In this document: positions 36,428 through 44,664 of the stretch, piece by piece
Position numbering within the stretch: the first letter of the stretch is position 1
How the letters are laid out: every line of letters begins with the position of its first letter
The notes under the pieces: model-generated
Told to the model about the DNA's origin: nothing
What the model saw: the letters and a program-made list of their open reading frames with translations, nothing else
Databases searched by the model: none
NCBI RefSeq assembly: GCF_016765775.1
Contig: NZ_JAESVN010000003.1
Location: 467,065 to 531,064 of the forward strand
Reading direction: 5' to 3'
Source: Szabonella alba
GTDB lineage: Bacteria > Pseudomonadota > Alphaproteobacteria > Rhodobacterales > Rhodobacteraceae
Length of the DNA stretch: 64,000 nt
Made by a program: the position numbers and the translations under genes

Positions 36428-37855
36428 TCAGCCGTCCTGCGCGGCAGTATCCCGCCGCTGATAGGCGGCAAGCGCGCGCGCCCGCCCCTCGGCCAGATCG
36501 ACCAGCGGTTCAGGATAAGGCCGGTCGGGCGCCAGATCCCAGGACTTCGGCACCGCCCTGAAATAATCCAGCGCCAGCGCACCGGGATGGCGGGTCAGTT
36601 CGGCGATATGGCGATGGCGATAGGCGGCATCGGGGTCGAATTTCTCGGCCTGAGTCGCGGGGTTGAAAATGCGGAAATAGGGGGCGGCATCGGGGCCGGA
36701 CCCCGCCACCCATTGCCATCCCATCGCGTTCGAGGCCGGATCCCAGTCGGTCAGGCAGTCCTCGAACCAGCGCAGCCCCACACGCCAATGGGTCAGCAGG
36801 TGCTTGGTCAGATAGGACCCCGCGATCATCCGCGCGCGGTTGTGCATCCGCCCGGTCACATACATTTCCCGCATGGCCGCATCGACAAAGGGTTCGCCCG
36901 TCATGCCCTGCCGCCAGCGCTCGGCATCGGGATTGTCGTCGCGCCAGGGAAAGGCCTCCCAGTCCTCACGCCAGTTCGCGGTCGCGATATGAGGACTGTG
37001 ATACAGGAGATGCCAGGCGAATTCGCGCCAGACGAGTTCCTTCAGGAAGGTTTCGGCACCCGGGCTGCCCTCTTGCATCCGGCGAAAGGCGGCATGCCAG
37101 ATCCGGCGGGGGCCGATTTCCCCAAGGCTCAGGAATTCCGACAGGGCGGAGGTAGCCGCTTCGGCGGGAAGGTTGCGCCGCTCGCCATAGCCGTCAACCG
37201 GACCGTCGAGGAAATCGGCCAGACGCCGTTCCGCCTCGGCGGCACCAGGGATGGAATAGCGCGCGACCACATCCGCACCGCGCCGCATGGCAGCGCCCAG
37301 ATGCCAGTCCGCCAGCGCATCACTGGCGGGCCATGTGTCGGGACTGCGCAAGGCCTTCGGCGCAGGGGCCGCGTCGGGCAGCGGGCGGTCCTTCACCGCC
37401 TTCCAGAAGGGGGTGTAGACGCGGTAATACCCGCCCTGCCCCGTTTCCACCGTCCAGGGTTCATGCAGCAGATGGCCCGGATGGCTGTCGGCCAGCAAGC
37501 CGCCCTCCCGCAGACCTGCCTTCACGGTCTTGTCCCGCGTGATCGAGGCCGGATCATAAGCGCGCGACCAGACCACCCCCGCCGCATCGGCCTCAGCGAT
37601 CAGCGCGCGCAGGCTGTCCAGCGCCGGACCCCGCCGGAAGATCAGGCGGGACCCGAGGCCCTGCAGCGTCTCGGCAAAAACCTCCAACCCCCGCCCCAGC
37701 CGCCATTTCGGCGCGGCGCCCAAAGCCTCGGTCTCGGGGTCGAGGATGAAAACCGGGATCAGCGGCCGCCCGGTCGCCACCGCCGCCGTGAGCATCGGAT
37801 GGTCATCCAGCCGCAGATCGCGGCGGAACCAGAGAAGGAGGGGACGGTCGGGCAT
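36428..37855 (-). CDS. phrB: Deoxyribodipyrimidine photo-lyase (class I)
   Basis: 475 residues. Light-driven repair of cyclobutane dimers. LLWFRRDLRLDDHPML opens the antenna domain. The FAD-binding half has TSALSEFLSLGEIGPR, VWREFAWHLLYHSP and MHNRARMIAGSYLTKHLL. The strongly conserved CPD-photolyase block DWDPASNAMGWQWVAGSGPD is complete. Its ATG is the boundary between the ordinary GC-rich chromosome and the low-GC accessory stretch on its right. Confidence 0.94.
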   Translation of the reverse strand: MPDRPLLLWFRRDLRLDDHPMLTAAVATGRPLIPVFILDPETEALGAAPKWRLGRGLEVFAETLQGLGSRLIFRRGPALDSLRALIAEADAAGVVWSRAYDPASITRDKTVKAGLREGGLLADSHPGHLLHEPWTVETGQGGYYRVYTPFWKAVKDRPLPDAAPAPKALRSPDTWPASDALADWHLGAAMRRGADVVARYSIPGAAEAERRLADFLDGPVDGYGERRNLPAEAATSALSEFLSLGEIGPRRIWHAAFRRMQEGSPGAETFLKELVWREFAWHLLYHSPHIATANWREDWEAFPWRDDNPDAERWRQGMTGEPFVDAAMREMYVTGRMHNRARMIAGSYLTKHLLTHWRVGLRWFEDCLTDWDPASNAMGWQWVAGSGPDAAPYFRIFNPATQAEKFDPDAAYRHRHIAELTRHPGALALDYFRAVPKSWDLAPDRPYPEPLVDLAEGRARALAAYQRRDTAAQDG

Positions 37856-37869
37856 GGGCTGCGATCTTT

Positions 37870-38376
37870 CCGGTGTGGAAAGGGGTTACGCAGGAGGGGG
37901 CGGGTTGGATCAGTTGGGGGGGTGGGCTGTTAATAGAGTGGCGGTGTGACGTGTGAACCCATGGTGAGGGGCAGTGATGGTCCTCGTACGACTGCGCTCG
38001 CTCGACCTTTTCGAACGGTAGCTTCGGACTGCCCGCCCCTACACAGCGGTCGGGAGGTCCCGTCAATCTAGGATTACTCACTCTACCCCGCCGCACGCCA
38101 CTCAGAGCCGTTCTGCAACATTCAGGCAGGCCACAGCGCAGCACGTGCAGCAAGTTGGTTCGGCACGACACTTGGAACAGACCCGCCAGCTCTGCTGTGC
38201 TGCAGTCTTCTGAGGGGAAGGCATTCGTTGCTGCACGGCAAAATAGCTATCTGTAGGTCTCTGGGGGCAAATGACCGCCTCGCAGAGCAGTGTCAACACA
38301 ACCCATCAGCGCGTTCAGGTGCCGATTTCGTTGTCGTAAAATTTCAAAATAAGTATCTACTGGATTACATTTTTCA
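37870..38376. other. Gene-free degenerate stretch at the left side of the low-GC island
   Basis: About 500 bases with no convincing coding frame on either strand. Only short frames of odd, Cys-rich composition occur. Composition shifts from GC-rich next to the photolyase to AT-rich near 38330. There is a weak imperfect inverted repeat (GGGCAGT at 37969 with ACTGCCC at 38028). No tRNA, integrase fragment or clear attachment duplication was found. Confidence 0.6.
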
Positions 38377-38405
38377 TTGAATGGGCGTCTCCGACTATGT
38401 ATGTT
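38377..38405 (+). promoter_or_regulatory. Candidate sigma-70-like promoter of the two-gene island
   Basis: TTGAAT at 38377-38382 and TATGTT at 38400-38405 are separated by 17 bases, each matching four of six consensus positions. They lie about 50 bases before the ATG at 38453. Prediction by eye only. Confidence 0.35.
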
Positions 38406-38452
38406 TTGTGCGACATTTTCACTCAAGGTCGTCCTGGGGGATCATCTGCAGT

Positions 38453-38716
38453 ATGACAACTTACATAGTTTCTTACGACTTAGTGAAAGGCGGAGATTAT
38501 GAAAGGCTCTACGAAGAGCTAAAGTCTAGGACTGCGTGGGCCAAAATTAGTGAGTCTACATGGGCGGTTGTGACGGATGAATCCGCGAAAGAACTAAGGG
38601 ATCGACTTTTCGATGTGATGGACAAGAATGACCGTCTTTTTGTCGTAAAGTCTGGAACTGAAGCTGCTTGGCGCAATTCGAGGTGCAAAAATGAATGGCT
38701 CAAGAAATGGCTATGA
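38453..38716 (+). CDS. SinR/Cas2-like small protein of a two-gene accessory unit
   Basis: 87 residues. The order is a beta strand with TTYIVSYDL (Asp at its end, as in Cas2), helix YERLYEELKSR, strand STWAVVTD, helix AKELRDRLFDVM and strand DRLFVVKSG: a ferredoxin-like fold. From memory it resembles stand-alone SinR-like or VapD/Cas2-fold proteins, not CRISPR Cas2 in an adaptation module: no cas1 or array is present. The stop overlaps the next gene by ATGA. GC is about 47-50%, unlike its neighbours, suggesting transfer. ATG 38453 is chosen because the frame upstream (to 38381) does not resemble the family; the purine-rich site GGGGG lies 12 bases before it, rather far. Confidence 0.75.
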   Translation: MTTYIVSYDLVKGGDYERLYEELKSRTAWAKISESTWAVVTDESAKELRDRLFDVMDKNDRLFVVKSGTEAAWRNSRCKNEWLKKWL

Positions 38717-39072
38717 CAGATGCCGGTGACCAGAATGATGCGCACTCATCAGGGACAAACGAACCGAAAATTAAGCGGGGAAAAGTCGATTCCCTGACTC
38801 TCTACGAAATAACAGATTATGAGCTTGGGGTTCTAGAGCGCGGCTCCCCGAGTTCTACACACTTCAATTTCTCGATATTTTTCCTATCCGTTGGCCTGTC
38901 TTTCCTTGTGTCCCTTCTGACTACAACGATGCCGGAGCGGCACTTCAACATTTTCACTATCGTCGCATTTCTCGGGCTGTCCTTGGGGGTAGTATTGCTT
39001 GTTGTCTGGTGGAAGGCAGGAAATGAGCTTGGATTGGTTTGTAGGAGAATTCGATCCAGAATTTCAGATTGA
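38713..39072 (+). CDS. Two-TM membrane protein paired with the SinR/Cas2-like gene
   Basis: 119 residues. The N-terminus is polar and charged (about 1-30). A conserved-looking block follows (VDSLTLYEITDYELGVLERG), then TM1 (FNFSIFFLSVGLSFLVSLLT) and TM2 (FTIVAFLGLSLGVVLLVVWW) and a short basic tail. Start ATG 38713 overlaps the upstream stop (ATGA); an in-frame ATG at 38695 would overlap by 22 bases. Two-TM proteins coupled to small soluble partners occur as effectors in several anti-phage systems, so a defence or toxin role is an inference worth testing. I recognise no named domain. Confidence 0.72.
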   Translation: MTDAGDQNDAHSSGTNEPKIKRGKVDSLTLYEITDYELGVLERGSPSSTHFNFSIFFLSVGLSFLVSLLTTTMPERHFNIFTIVAFLGLSLGVVLLVVWWKAGNELGLVCRRIRSRISD

Positions 39073-39397
39073 ATAGCAAGGGTTTTAATTTTCAAATACC
39101 GTCTCAGATGGCCATTAGTTGTAACCATTCATTGTCGGGCGCCGCAGCATGTAAATCACTCTCTTTAGGATTCCGCCAAGCGACATTCGATGTGATTGTA
39201 GTGGAACATGTCTGGTGAACTACCGCTTTCTCTCCGAGTAGCATTCGGCAGCAGATCACGCTGCGCAGTTGCGAACGCCCATACCGCAGACCCTCATTAG
39301 TTTGAAATGTTGTAACCGGTGTCTAGCGGCCGCTCCCGGGAATGCCGCCGCGCAGCATCGGCGATGCTCAACCGGCAGCTTCGAGCCATCCTCCCCC
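39073..39397. other. Gene-free stretch at the right side of the island
   Basis: About 325 bases between the two-TM gene and the convergent aminotransferase gene. The first part is AT-rich, the last 100 bases return to high GC. No hairpin with a T-run, RNA gene or reading frame could be supported. Confidence 0.55.
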
Positions 39398-40633
39398 TCA
39401 CAACACCCGCCCCAGCGCCTCCACCAGCCGCCCCACCTCCTCCTTCGTCGTGTAATGCACAAAGCTCAGCCGCAGCACGCCGTGGTCGGGGTCCACGCCC
39501 ATCGCGCGCAGGGGGCGGACCGCGTAGAAATCGCCGCCGCCCGCCATGATGCCATGCGGGGCAAGATCCATCGCCAGTTTCTCCCCCTCCCGGTCATGGA
39601 CCAGCGCCACGGTGGGGGCGCGGGTCGCGGCGTCGCGGGGGCCGATCAGGCGCAGGTCGTTCCGGTCGGCCAGAAAATCCAGCAAGGGTTGCAGGATCGC
39701 GGTTTCATGGGCGCGCATCAGGTCATGCACGGCGCGGCTGCGCGCCAGCGGCCCAGCCCCGCTGCCCGGAAAGTGATGCGCATGGGCGGCGTCGATGTAA
39801 TCGGCCATGCCCGCACAGGCCGCGATCTGCGCGTGATCGGGGCCTGCGGGGGTAAAGCGTTTGTAAAGCGAGCCGCCATTGAAGAAATGCCCCTGATTGG
39901 GCAGTGCCTCGCCCGCCTCACGCCGGATCACCATGATGCCCTGATGCGGGCCATAGGTCTTGTAGGCCGAAAAAAGGTAGATATCGGCCCCCAGCGCGGG
40001 AATGTCGGGCAGGCCATGGGGGGCATAGCTGACCCCGTCGACACAGCTTAACGCGCCCGCCTCCCGCGCCATGGCGCAGATCGCGGCCACCGGGTTGATC
40101 GCCGCCACCACGTTGGAACAATGCGGAAAGGCCACCAGCCGCACGCGGCCATCGGCCAGCAGGGGGCGCAGCGTCTGCGGGTCCAGATGGCCCGTCGCCG
40201 GGTCGATGCGCCATTCGCGGATCTCGATGCCATCCTCGGCCAGCCTGCGCCATGCGCCGGAATTCGCCTCATGATCCTGATCGGTAACGACCACCGCACC
40301 GCCCTTATCCGCGATATGCCGCCGCAGCGCCTTCGCCAGAACGAAGGTATTGGCCGAGGTCGAGGGGCCGAAGGACACTTCATCCGATGCCACCCCCATC
40401 AGGGCGGCAAGCCGCGTGCGGGCCTCGTCCATCTCCTCGCCTGCAAGGCGGGACGCCTCATAGGGCGCATAGGGCTGCACCTTGCGATGGGTGTAGAACC
40501 GCGTCAGCCGGTCCACAACCTGCCGGCAGGGAAAGGACCCGCCCGCATTTTCAAAGAAGGCCCCGGCAGACAACAGCGGGCTGTCGAAGGCGGGAAACTG
40601 GCGGCGGGTGAAATCGCTGTCTAGCTGGGTCAT
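39398..40633 (-). CDS. Class V aminotransferase / cysteine desulfurase-like protein
   Basis: 411 residues. Fold type I PLP enzyme. FENAGGSFPCRQV at the N-terminus, VVVTDQDHEANSGAWRRL and CVDGVSYAPHGLPDIPALG (cofactor Asp) are typical. The Schiff-base Lys is in LFSAYKTYGPHQG. The active-site Cys loop expected of true IscS/SufS desulfurases is not evident, so a role in sulfur transfer is doubtful. It diverges from a polyamine-type binding protein across 240 bases containing a 9-bp palindrome. Start ATG 40633 (MTQLDSDFTRRQFPAF). Confidence 0.85.
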   Translation of the reverse strand: MTQLDSDFTRRQFPAFDSPLLSAGAFFENAGGSFPCRQVVDRLTRFYTHRKVQPYAPYEASRLAGEEMDEARTRLAALMGVASDEVSFGPSTSANTFVLAKALRRHIADKGGAVVVTDQDHEANSGAWRRLAEDGIEIREWRIDPATGHLDPQTLRPLLADGRVRLVAFPHCSNVVAAINPVAAICAMAREAGALSCVDGVSYAPHGLPDIPALGADIYLFSAYKTYGPHQGIMVIRREAGEALPNQGHFFNGGSLYKRFTPAGPDHAQIAACAGMADYIDAAHAHHFPGSGAGPLARSRAVHDLMRAHETAILQPLLDFLADRNDLRLIGPRDAATRAPTVALVHDREGEKLAMDLAPHGIMAGGGDFYAVRPLRAMGVDPDHGVLRLSFVHYTTKEEVGRLVEALGRVL

Positions 40634-40710
40634 GGCAATGCCTTTCTGTTGCGGCCAGCCTAGCCGATGGCGAAGGGCGCGCAAGCGGCTGCCCGACAAA
40701 GCGGCAGCAT

Positions 40711-40743
40711 GCGGAAATGTGACGCCGTTGCGTGCATTTCCGC
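40711..40743. promoter_or_regulatory. 9-bp inverted repeat between divergent genes, candidate operator
   Basis: GCGGAAATG (40711-40719) and CATTTCCGC (40735-40743) are perfect reverse complements separated by 15 bases, between the divergent aminotransferase and binding-protein genes. The half-sites are centred about two helical turns apart, suiting a dimeric regulator. Confidence 0.5.
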
Positions 40744-40873
40744 CGCCCCTTGGGTGTTTCCCCCCTTGAGCGGTCCCTCACCCTCGCCTAGCCTCATTCC
40801 CGGAGCGGCAGGCGCCCCATAGAACCGCGCCTTCCGTCACAAGACCGAACGACCCAACAGATGAGGAGCCAAG

Positions 40874-41926
40874 ATGAAAACCAGAACCAGACTCCTGACC
40901 GGCTGCGCGCTTGCGCTGGCCCTGCCCTTTGCCGCCCAGGCCGCCGATCCTGAACTGATCGTCTTCGACTGGGCCGGGTTTGAGGATGAATCGCTGATCG
41001 CCGGTTATGTCGAAAAACACGGCCAGATGCCGACCTATACCTTCTTCGGCGATGATGACGAGGCCTTCCAAAAGGTCGCTTCGGGCTTTCGCGCCGATGT
41101 CGTGCATCCCTGCTCGCAGATGGTGTCGAAATACCGCGATGCCGGGCTGATCGAACCCTGGGACGTGTCGCGCATCCCCGAATGGGGCAATATCGCCGAG
41201 CGTTTCAAGGATTCCGAGATCTTCGTCGATGGCGACACGGTCTGGTATATCCCGACGGATTACGCCTATACCGCCATCGCCTATAACACCGAGGCGGTCC
41301 CGGAAGAGGATATCGCCAGCCTTCAGGTGTTCCACGATCCGAAATATGCCGGGCGCATCTCACTGCCCGACAATACCGATGATGTCTGGGCGCTGGCACT
41401 GCTGGCCACCGGCGTTTCGGACTGGTCGGATGTGACCGAGGACCAGTTCCAGGCGGCGGCGACATGGCTGCGCGCGGCGCATCCGAATGTCGTGGCCTAT
41501 TGGGCCGACCCGTCGGAACTGTCGCAACTGATGGCAGGCGGGCAGGTGCAGGTCGCCTGGTCATGGAACGATTCCATCGCGCTGATGCGCGAAGAGGGCT
41601 TCCCCGTCGGCTTCAAGCGCGACGCGGCCGAGGGCGCCTCAAGCTGGTTCTGCGGCTATGTGAACGTCAAGGACTCGCCCGGTTCCGAAGACAAGGCCTA
41701 TGATTTCATCAATGCCTGGATGGATCACGGTTCCGCCCGTGGTCTGGTCGATGGCTTCGGCTATGCCCATGCCAATGACGCGGCGCTTGCCACCATCCCG
41801 GCCGAGGATCTTGTCGCCGCCGATGTGTCGCCGGTCGACAGCACCCTGCTGGCGCAGGTGCCGATCGACAATGCGATGCGCGACCGGATGCTGCAGGAAT
41901 TCGAGAATATCAAGGCCGGGTTCTGA
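40874..41926 (+). CDS. PotD/PotF-type periplasmic binding protein (orphan)
   Basis: 350 residues with a signal peptide (about 1-23, ending AQA). The mature part starts with ELIVFDWAGFEDESLIAGY, as in spermidine/putrescine-binding proteins. DVVHPCSQMVSKYRDAGLIEPWD and VWYIPTDYAYTAIAYNTE line the ligand cleft, and QVQVAWSWNDS the second lobe. No permease or ATPase gene is adjacent, so it probably works with a transporter elsewhere or is a receptor. AGGAG precedes the ATG. A good terminator follows. Confidence 0.9.
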   Translation: MKTRTRLLTGCALALALPFAAQAADPELIVFDWAGFEDESLIAGYVEKHGQMPTYTFFGDDDEAFQKVASGFRADVVHPCSQMVSKYRDAGLIEPWDVSRIPEWGNIAERFKDSEIFVDGDTVWYIPTDYAYTAIAYNTEAVPEEDIASLQVFHDPKYAGRISLPDNTDDVWALALLATGVSDWSDVTEDQFQAAATWLRAAHPNVVAYWADPSELSQLMAGGQVQVAWSWNDSIALMREEGFPVGFKRDAAEGASSWFCGYVNVKDSPGSEDKAYDFINAWMDHGSARGLVDGFGYAHANDAALATIPAEDLVAADVSPVDSTLLAQVPIDNAMRDRMLQEFENIKAGF

Positions 41927-41944
41927 CCGGTCCGACCTGAAGCC

Positions 41945-41974
41945 AAAAGGCCCGGGGATCACCTCGGGCCTTTT
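41945..41974. terminator. Bidirectional terminator
   Basis: AAAAGGCCCG (41945-41954) pairs with CGGGCCTTTT (41965-41974), giving a 10-bp stem with A-run and T-run on opposite sides. It lies between the convergent binding-protein and FAD oxidoreductase genes and can serve both. Confidence 0.88.
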
Positions 41975-41995
41975 AGCTGACGGCTGGCCGAAGTG

Positions 41996-43204
41996 TCAGA
42001 TGATTGCCCGTTCCACATAGGGACGGCCCGCGATCAGCCGGTCGATATGGAAAGGCGTCATGTCCAGACTGCGATAGCCGCCATGGACCAGCCATTCGGC
42101 CACCGCACGCCCCATCGCCGGGGATTGTTGCAGCCCATGGCCGGAAAACCCGTTCAGAAAGATGAAGTTCGGCAGTTCCGGATGCGGCCCGGTGATCGCG
42201 TTGCGGTCAAAGCGGTTGTAATCGTAATGCCCCACCCATTCGCGCAGCACGCGCACCGCTTCAAAGGCCGGGATGCGGGTCGCGATGGCGGGCCAGATCT
42301 TGTCCATCCAGATCGCGTGATCCATGTCGAAATCATCGGGGTCCACATCGGGGTCATGATCGGCATGCCCCCCGATCATATAGGTGGACTTGCCGTCCTG
42401 ACGCATATGCACACCCGACGGGTCGACGGTCAGCGGCAGATCCCGCGCCAGCGGTGTCGCGGTGCTGATGATCCAGGTGAAGCGCTTGCGCGGTGCGACC
42501 GGGATTGAAAGCCCCGCCATCGCCGCGACAGCGCCGCCACGGGTTCCTGCCGCATTCACCACCTGCCCGCAGGAAATCACCTCACCCGTTGCCAGCGCTA
42601 CCGAGTTCACCACGCCACCGGCCCGGTTGATCGCGACAACCTCATTCGCGACATATTCGACGCCGCCCTCCCTCGCCTTGCGGCGGAACCAGTCGAACAC
42701 GGTGATGCCGTCAAAATACCCCTCATCCCGGGTATTGAGTGATCCGAGAAGCAGGTCATCGACCTCGATGAACGGATATTCGGCGGCGATCTCTGTGGGC
42801 GTCAGCAGCCTGGTGCCCGCCCCCAGCCGCGCCTGCATCGCCTGATTGTCGCGCAGCACCTCGGCCCCGGCCTCGGTGGCCGCAAGGTAGAGATAGCCGA
42901 AATTCCGGATCCGCAGCTTTGGCAGCCGCTCATCCGGACCCATGAAACGCGGCAGGTCCTGGACGAATTCTGCGCCAAATTGCGAGATGCGCACATTCAG
43001 TTCGGTGGAATATTGCTGCCGGATGCAGGAATTGCTGTGGCTGGTCGCGGCGAATTCATAGCTGGGATCGCGTTCGACAACCAGCACCCGCCCGGCAAAG
43101 CCGGGATCCCGCGTCAGCCAGAAGGCGGTGGCAGAGCCCAGCATTGCGCCACCGATGATGACGACATCATAGGCCACATGGGCCGGGGATTGAAACGTCG
43201 CCAT
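41996..43204 (-). CDS. FAD-dependent amine/amino-acid oxidoreductase (DAO family)
   Basis: 402 residues. DVVIIGGAMLGSATAFWLT is the N-terminal dinucleotide-binding motif and VLVVERDPSYEFAATSHSN the ribose contact and flavin region. The C-terminal FLNGFSGHGLQQSPAMGRA is typical of glycine/sarcosine/dimethylglycine oxidase-like enzymes. TSHSNSCIRQQYST corresponds to the segment that carries or surrounds the flavin. It lies 4 bases after the upstream aminotransferase gene, so the two form an operon, probably acting on one amine or amino acid. Confidence 0.88.
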   Translation of the reverse strand: MATFQSPAHVAYDVVIIGGAMLGSATAFWLTRDPGFAGRVLVVERDPSYEFAATSHSNSCIRQQYSTELNVRISQFGAEFVQDLPRFMGPDERLPKLRIRNFGYLYLAATEAGAEVLRDNQAMQARLGAGTRLLTPTEIAAEYPFIEVDDLLLGSLNTRDEGYFDGITVFDWFRRKAREGGVEYVANEVVAINRAGGVVNSVALATGEVISCGQVVNAAGTRGGAVAAMAGLSIPVAPRKRFTWIISTATPLARDLPLTVDPSGVHMRQDGKSTYMIGGHADHDPDVDPDDFDMDHAIWMDKIWPAIATRIPAFEAVRVLREWVGHYDYNRFDRNAITGPHPELPNFIFLNGFSGHGLQQSPAMGRAVAEWLVHGGYRSLDMTPFHIDRLIAGRPYVERAII

Positions 43205-43208
43205 CGCC

Positions 43209-44417
43209 CTAGCCCAGAAGCGCGCGCGCCGCCGCGTCCAGCGCGCCGGGGCCGTGGGGGATGTCCAGTGCGGTCAGCCCCGCCTCCATCACGCCCAGAA
43301 CCCCCATCGTCATATGGGCGTTCACATGGCCCATATGCGCCACGCGCAGAAAGCCGTGCCATGCCGGATCGGTCGGGGCCGCCATGCCAAGACCGATGCC
43401 CAGCGTCACGCCAGCCTCATGCTCACACCATTCGCGCAGGCGGGTGGCATCGCGCCCGCCGATCCGCGCCGCCGTGACCGCCGAACCGCGATGCGCCGGA
43501 TTGGCGACATTCAGCGCAATGGCGGGGTTCCCCGCACCCCATGCGTCAAAGGCCGCCCAGACCGCCCCCGCCAGCGCCCGATGCCGCGCCCAGATATTGT
43601 CCAGCCCCTCCTCCTCGATCATGGTCAGCGCCTCGAACAGCGCGAACAGATGATGCGTCGGCGCGGTGCCGCAGAAATGCTGCCAGAATTCGGTGCCAAG
43701 GGCGCGCGGCGTCCAGTCCCAATAGGGCGTGCGCAGATCGCTGGTCTTGCAGCGTTCCCGCGCCTTTTCCGAAAACCAGATGAAGCCCAGCCCCGGCGGG
43801 GTCATCAACCCCTTCTGGCTGGCGGCCACAGTCATGTCCACGCCCCAGTCATCCATGCGGTATTCGTCGCAGCCAAGGCTGGCAATGCAATCAACGGCCA
43901 GCAGGGCCGGATGGCCCAGATCGTCCAGCAGGCGCCTTAGCGCAAGAATATCGGTGCGGATCGAACTGGATGTATCGACATGACAGGTCATCAGCGCCTT
44001 GATGCGGTGGTCCTTGTCAGCCCGAAGTGCCGCCTCGACCCGGGCCATATCGACCGGCGAGGATTTGCCGAAATCCAGGAGATCGACCTCCACCCCCACC
44101 GCGCGCGCGCTTTCGGCCCAGCCATTGCCGAAGCGCCCGACCGCCAGCACCAGCGCACGGTCGCCCCGGCTGAACAGGTTGGCATTGGCCGCCTCCCAGG
44201 CACCATGGCCGTTGACGATATACAGCGCGACATGCGCCGCCGTGCCCGCAACCGCGCGCAGGCGGGGCCAAAGCCCTGCAACCTGCTCGATCAGATCGCC
44301 CGCATAGATATTGGGCGAGGCGCGATGCATCGCATTCAGTACCCGGTCGGGCATGACCGAAGGTCCGGGAATGGCCAGATAGGGGCGGCCATGGGCAAGG
44401 GAAACGGAAGGCGGCAT
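43209..44417 (-). CDS. Class V aminotransferase (serine/alanine-glyoxylate type)
   Basis: 402 residues. LAIPGPSVMPDRVLNAM at the N-terminus is the AGAT pattern. The cofactor Asp is in LLAVDCIASLGCDEYRMDDW and the Schiff-base Lys in TVAASQKGLMTPPGLGF. The C-terminal GLGMAAPTDPAWHGFLRVAHMGHVN is the substrate-carboxylate region. Candidate substrates are alanine or serine with glyoxylate, or pyridoxamine with pyruvate. The nearby FAD oxidoreductase suggests a catabolic pair. Start ATG 44417 (MPPSVSLAHG); the longer frame to 44627 is low-complexity and overlaps the divergent promoter region. Confidence 0.88.
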   Translation of the reverse strand: MPPSVSLAHGRPYLAIPGPSVMPDRVLNAMHRASPNIYAGDLIEQVAGLWPRLRAVAGTAAHVALYIVNGHGAWEAANANLFSRGDRALVLAVGRFGNGWAESARAVGVEVDLLDFGKSSPVDMARVEAALRADKDHRIKALMTCHVDTSSSIRTDILALRRLLDDLGHPALLAVDCIASLGCDEYRMDDWGVDMTVAASQKGLMTPPGLGFIWFSEKARERCKTSDLRTPYWDWTPRALGTEFWQHFCGTAPTHHLFALFEALTMIEEEGLDNIWARHRALAGAVWAAFDAWGAGNPAIALNVANPAHRGSAVTAARIGGRDATRLREWCEHEAGVTLGIGLGMAAPTDPAWHGFLRVAHMGHVNAHMTMGVLGVMEAGLTALDIPHGPGALDAAARALLG

Positions 44418-44664
44418 CGAGGGGGCTCCGACATGTTGCAAGGCTTGGCTACGCCCGCCCGCAGACTTCGTCAATGCGGGCTTGTGGCCGGGCTGCTGCG
44501 GCACCTGTGCAATGCGGCAGCAGGGCCGCGCAATCCGGTCTCCTGCGGTCTCCCCGGCCCCCCCGCCCCGGCCCCGGTTCTCTCCCTTGCCGCAGCCCCG
44601 TAGCCCCCGGCTTGAGGGGGGCGGCATTCCGGGCTACACCGGGCAGGCTTCAGGGAAGGCCCGC

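Noticed and set aside
37969..38034. Imperfect inverted repeat as an attachment or transposon end
   Set aside because: Only seven bases match and no partner repeat exists at the other side of the island.
38453..38716. Interpretation of the small protein as CRISPR Cas2
   Set aside because: No cas1, other cas genes or repeat-spacer array occur anywhere in the window, and the sequence fits stand-alone SinR-like relatives better.
39398..40633. Calling the first class V enzyme a true cysteine desulfurase
   Set aside because: The expected active-site Cys loop is not evident and no Fe-S assembly genes are nearby.
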